From assembly GCA_902796095.1 (NCBI GenBank), contig CADBNP010000278.1:1-6783 (forward strand): a stretch of 6,783 nt of DNA. The letters run 5' to 3'. The translations under genes were made by a program, and so were the position numbers. Of this stretch, positions 5,553 to 6,783 are shown in pieces (position 1 is the first letter of the stretch; each line of letters opens with the position of its first letter). Under the pieces are notes generated by a model. That model made no database searches. It saw nothing but the letters and a program-made list of their open reading frames with translations, and was not told the origin of the DNA. The stretch is from an uncultured Aeromonadales bacterium (GTDB lineage: Bacteria > Pseudomonadota > Gammaproteobacteria > Enterobacterales > Succinivibrionaceae).

Positions 5553-6608
5553 CTACCTGGTCTCTGCCCATTTAGATACACTGGCATACAATGCAGCCAG
5601 ATCTCCCTGCTTTACAGGAATATCACCAATCACAGACTTGAAATAGCGTCTGAGCAGTGTATTGGAGAATCCGAAATATTTTGCTCTCCTTAAAACATCA
5701 GTAACATCTGCACGGGTAATTTTAATTTGCTTGGCATCATCAAACAAAGGATTTTCATATATATTTCTGACAGAAAGAAAAGCCATAGCCATACAGACAA
5801 AACAAAAGGCTCTTATTCTGACGGCATACCACGGAAGGCTGTAAAGAAATTCCACAGCATAAAGAAGATGACCTAAAGTTACAGAAACTTTCTCTCTGAT
5901 GAAATCAATCCTGGTCTGTTGATCCATGGACATGATGAAGTTTTTGACTTCCTCAGGATCATTATGATTGACAATATTGAGGGGCAGCCAGCAGACGCCT
6001 CTTTTGGCATCATCCCAGATGTCCTTAAGAATATTTGTCATCTGCAAACCCTCTCCGAAACAGACGGCAAGCTGCAGCGCATGATCATGATTTTTTGAAA
6101 AAGGTTTGCACTTTGCCATAAAAAGTTCAGCCAGCATTTCACCGACTACACCTGCCACGGAGTAACAGTAAACTTCCAAATCATGCTGAGTTGTAATTAC
6201 ATCATTAGCCTGCTGTCTGGCCATACCGTCACTCATGATGATAAGAGTACGGGTAATAATAGATACTATATTTGAAGGAAAGGTATTTAGTCTTTCAACG
6301 ACATCAGGAAGTTCAGCCACAAGATCCAGCTCATATGTATTATTAGAGCCCACCAGCTTTGAACGGAGTACTGATGTGAATTCCTTAACATCAATTTCAC
6401 CCCTGACAGCCTTTGGAAACTCTCCCAAATACTTGATCTTGTCCTCATGAGACAGAGCCGGATCATCCTCAATCGTATCGCAGATTCGGCACAGAAGATA
6501 TGCCATACCTACATAATCCTCAAGAGGCATACTTAACAGGGGGATGGTCAGGGCAAAAGTTCTGGAAACAAGCTGCAAATGTTCTTTTTGTCGGTTAAAT
6601 GAAAGCAT
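5553..6608 (-). CDS. Squalene/phytoene synthase family protein (squalene-synthase-like)
   Basis: This 351-residue protein belongs to the head-to-head trans-prenyl synthases, which join two prenyl diphosphates through a cyclopropyl intermediate. Visible motifs in order are VSRTFALTI (14-22), the first aspartate-rich motif DTIEDD (44-49, near identical to the eukaryotic squalene synthase motif), SDGMARQ (126-132), YCYSVAGVVGEML (147-159) and the second aspartate-rich motif in TNILKDIWDDAKRG (Asp196, Asp200). These residues bind the magnesium-diphosphates, so the enzyme looks catalytically intact. A hydrophobic helix follows near 265-285. Whether the product is squalene, presqualene diphosphate or dehydrosqualene cannot be read from the sequence; the DTIEDD form and lack of a carotenoid cluster favour squalene from farnesyl diphosphate. 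The start is fixed by an in-frame TAA two codons upstream (6612-6614); the ribosome binding site (GTGGA) is weak. No hpnE, crtI or cyclase gene is adjacent. Confidence 0.88.
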   Translation of the reverse strand: MLSFNRQKEHLQLVSRTFALTIPLLSMPLEDYVGMAYLLCRICDTIEDDPALSHEDKIKYLGEFPKAVRGEIDVKEFTSVLRSKLVGSNNTYELDLVAELPDVVERLNTFPSNIVSIITRTLIIMSDGMARQQANDVITTQHDLEVYCYSVAGVVGEMLAELFMAKCKPFSKNHDHALQLAVCFGEGLQMTNILKDIWDDAKRGVCWLPLNIVNHNDPEEVKNFIMSMDQQTRIDFIREKVSVTLGHLLYAVEFLYSLPWYAVRIRAFCFVCMAMAFLSVRNIYENPLFDDAKQIKITRADVTDVLRRAKYFGFSNTLLRRYFKSVIGDIPVKQGDLAALYASVSKWAETR

Positions 6609-6637
6609 AGATTATCCACAGTAAAAACACGTGCTCA

Positions 6638-6665
6638 ATAATACCACAAGGCAGGATAAGCACAA
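6638..6665 (-). promoter_or_regulatory. Predicted promoter for the squalene/phytoene synthase gene
   Basis: On the minus strand TTGTGC (-35, 6660-6665) and TATTAT (-10, 6638-6643) are 16 bases apart, and TGG before the -10 makes an extended -10 element. It lies just after the tRNA terminator, where a new promoter would be needed, and predicts a leader of roughly 20 bases. The -35 is poor, so support is moderate to low. Confidence 0.4.
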
Positions 6666-6675
6666 ATTAACAAAC

Positions 6676-6702
6676 AAAAAAAAAGCAGGCATAAAGCCTG
6701 CT
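6676..6702 (-). terminator. Intrinsic terminator of the tRNA-Asp transcript
   Basis: A perfect 7-pair stem (AGCAGGC with GCCTGCT) closes a TTTAT loop and is followed by an uninterrupted run of T bases on the minus strand. It lies 14 bases beyond the CCA end of the tRNA, so it ends that transcript and separates it from the downstream synthase gene. Confidence 0.93.
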
Positions 6703-6716
6703 GATTATGTTAAAAG

Positions 6717-6783
6717 TGGCGGAACGGACGGGGCTCGAACCCGCGACCTCCTGCGTGACAGGCAGGCGTTCTAACCAAGCTGA
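6717..6783 (-). tRNA. tRNA-Asp (anticodon GTC), 5' end cut by window
   Basis: The minus strand shows, from the D arm onward, GGTTAGAA, the anticodon arm CCTGC-CTGTCAC-GCAGG with anticodon GTC (plus-strand 6757-6759), the T arm GCGGG-TTCGAGC-CCCGT and the acceptor strand CCGTTCC followed by discriminator G and an encoded CCA ending at 6717. This closely matches enterobacterial tRNA-Asp, whose discriminator is also G. About 11 bases of the 5' end (the other acceptor strand and the start of the D arm) lie outside the window. It decodes GAC and GAU. Confidence 0.96.

Noticed and set aside
6717..6783. tRNA-Asp as an integration site for a mobile element
   Set aside because: tRNA 3' ends are common attachment sites, but no repeat of the tRNA end, integrase or phage-like gene is present; the neighbour is a housekeeping-type gene after a clean terminator.

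Overview
All six genes recognised here lie on the minus strand. Read in the direction of transcription (from high to low coordinates) they are: the 3' part of a tRNA-Asp gene with its terminator, a squalene/phytoene synthase family gene, dsbA, and then ilvE, ilvD and ilvA, the last cut by the left edge of the window.

The organism looks like a gammaproteobacterium. The IlvE, IlvD and IlvA proteins follow the Escherichia coli proteins closely in length and motifs, the ilvE-ilvD-ilvA order is that of the enteric ilvGMEDA operon, and the tRNA-Asp closely resembles the E. coli one and carries an encoded CCA end. Spacers are clearly more AT-rich than the genes. A host-associated anaerobe such as a member of the Succinivibrionaceae would fit the oxygen-sensitive type of IlvD, the AT-rich spacers and the squalene-synthase-like gene, but that placement is a weak inference.

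Positions 1-4133 hold the branched-chain amino acid block. IlvA makes 2-oxobutanoate from threonine for isoleucine synthesis, IlvD dehydrates the dihydroxy acids of both the isoleucine and valine branches, and IlvE performs the final transamination. The acetohydroxyacid synthase genes (ilvG, ilvM) that precede ilvE in enterics are absent. ilvD and ilvA are tightly coupled, with the ilvA ribosome binding site inside the last codons of ilvD. A strong intrinsic terminator sits between ilvE and ilvD, so the two parts may be expressed at different levels. Upstream of ilvE is a spacer of about 490 bases with a good sigma-70-type promoter candidate, a long predicted leader (about 320 bases) and small hairpins that could be regulatory.

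Positions 4561-5256 hold dsbA, a secreted thiol oxidoreductase with a CGHC active site, and its own terminator. Positions 5553-6608 hold a stand-alone head-to-head prenyl synthase with both aspartate-rich motifs intact; no desaturase, cyclase or other isoprenoid gene is visible beside it. Positions 6676-6783 hold the tRNA-Asp terminator and the partial tRNA.

Nothing here looks like a mobile element, CRISPR array, defence system or other plainly new system. The points most worth a second look are the internal terminator in the ilv block, the long ilvE leader, and the orphan squalene-synthase-like gene.
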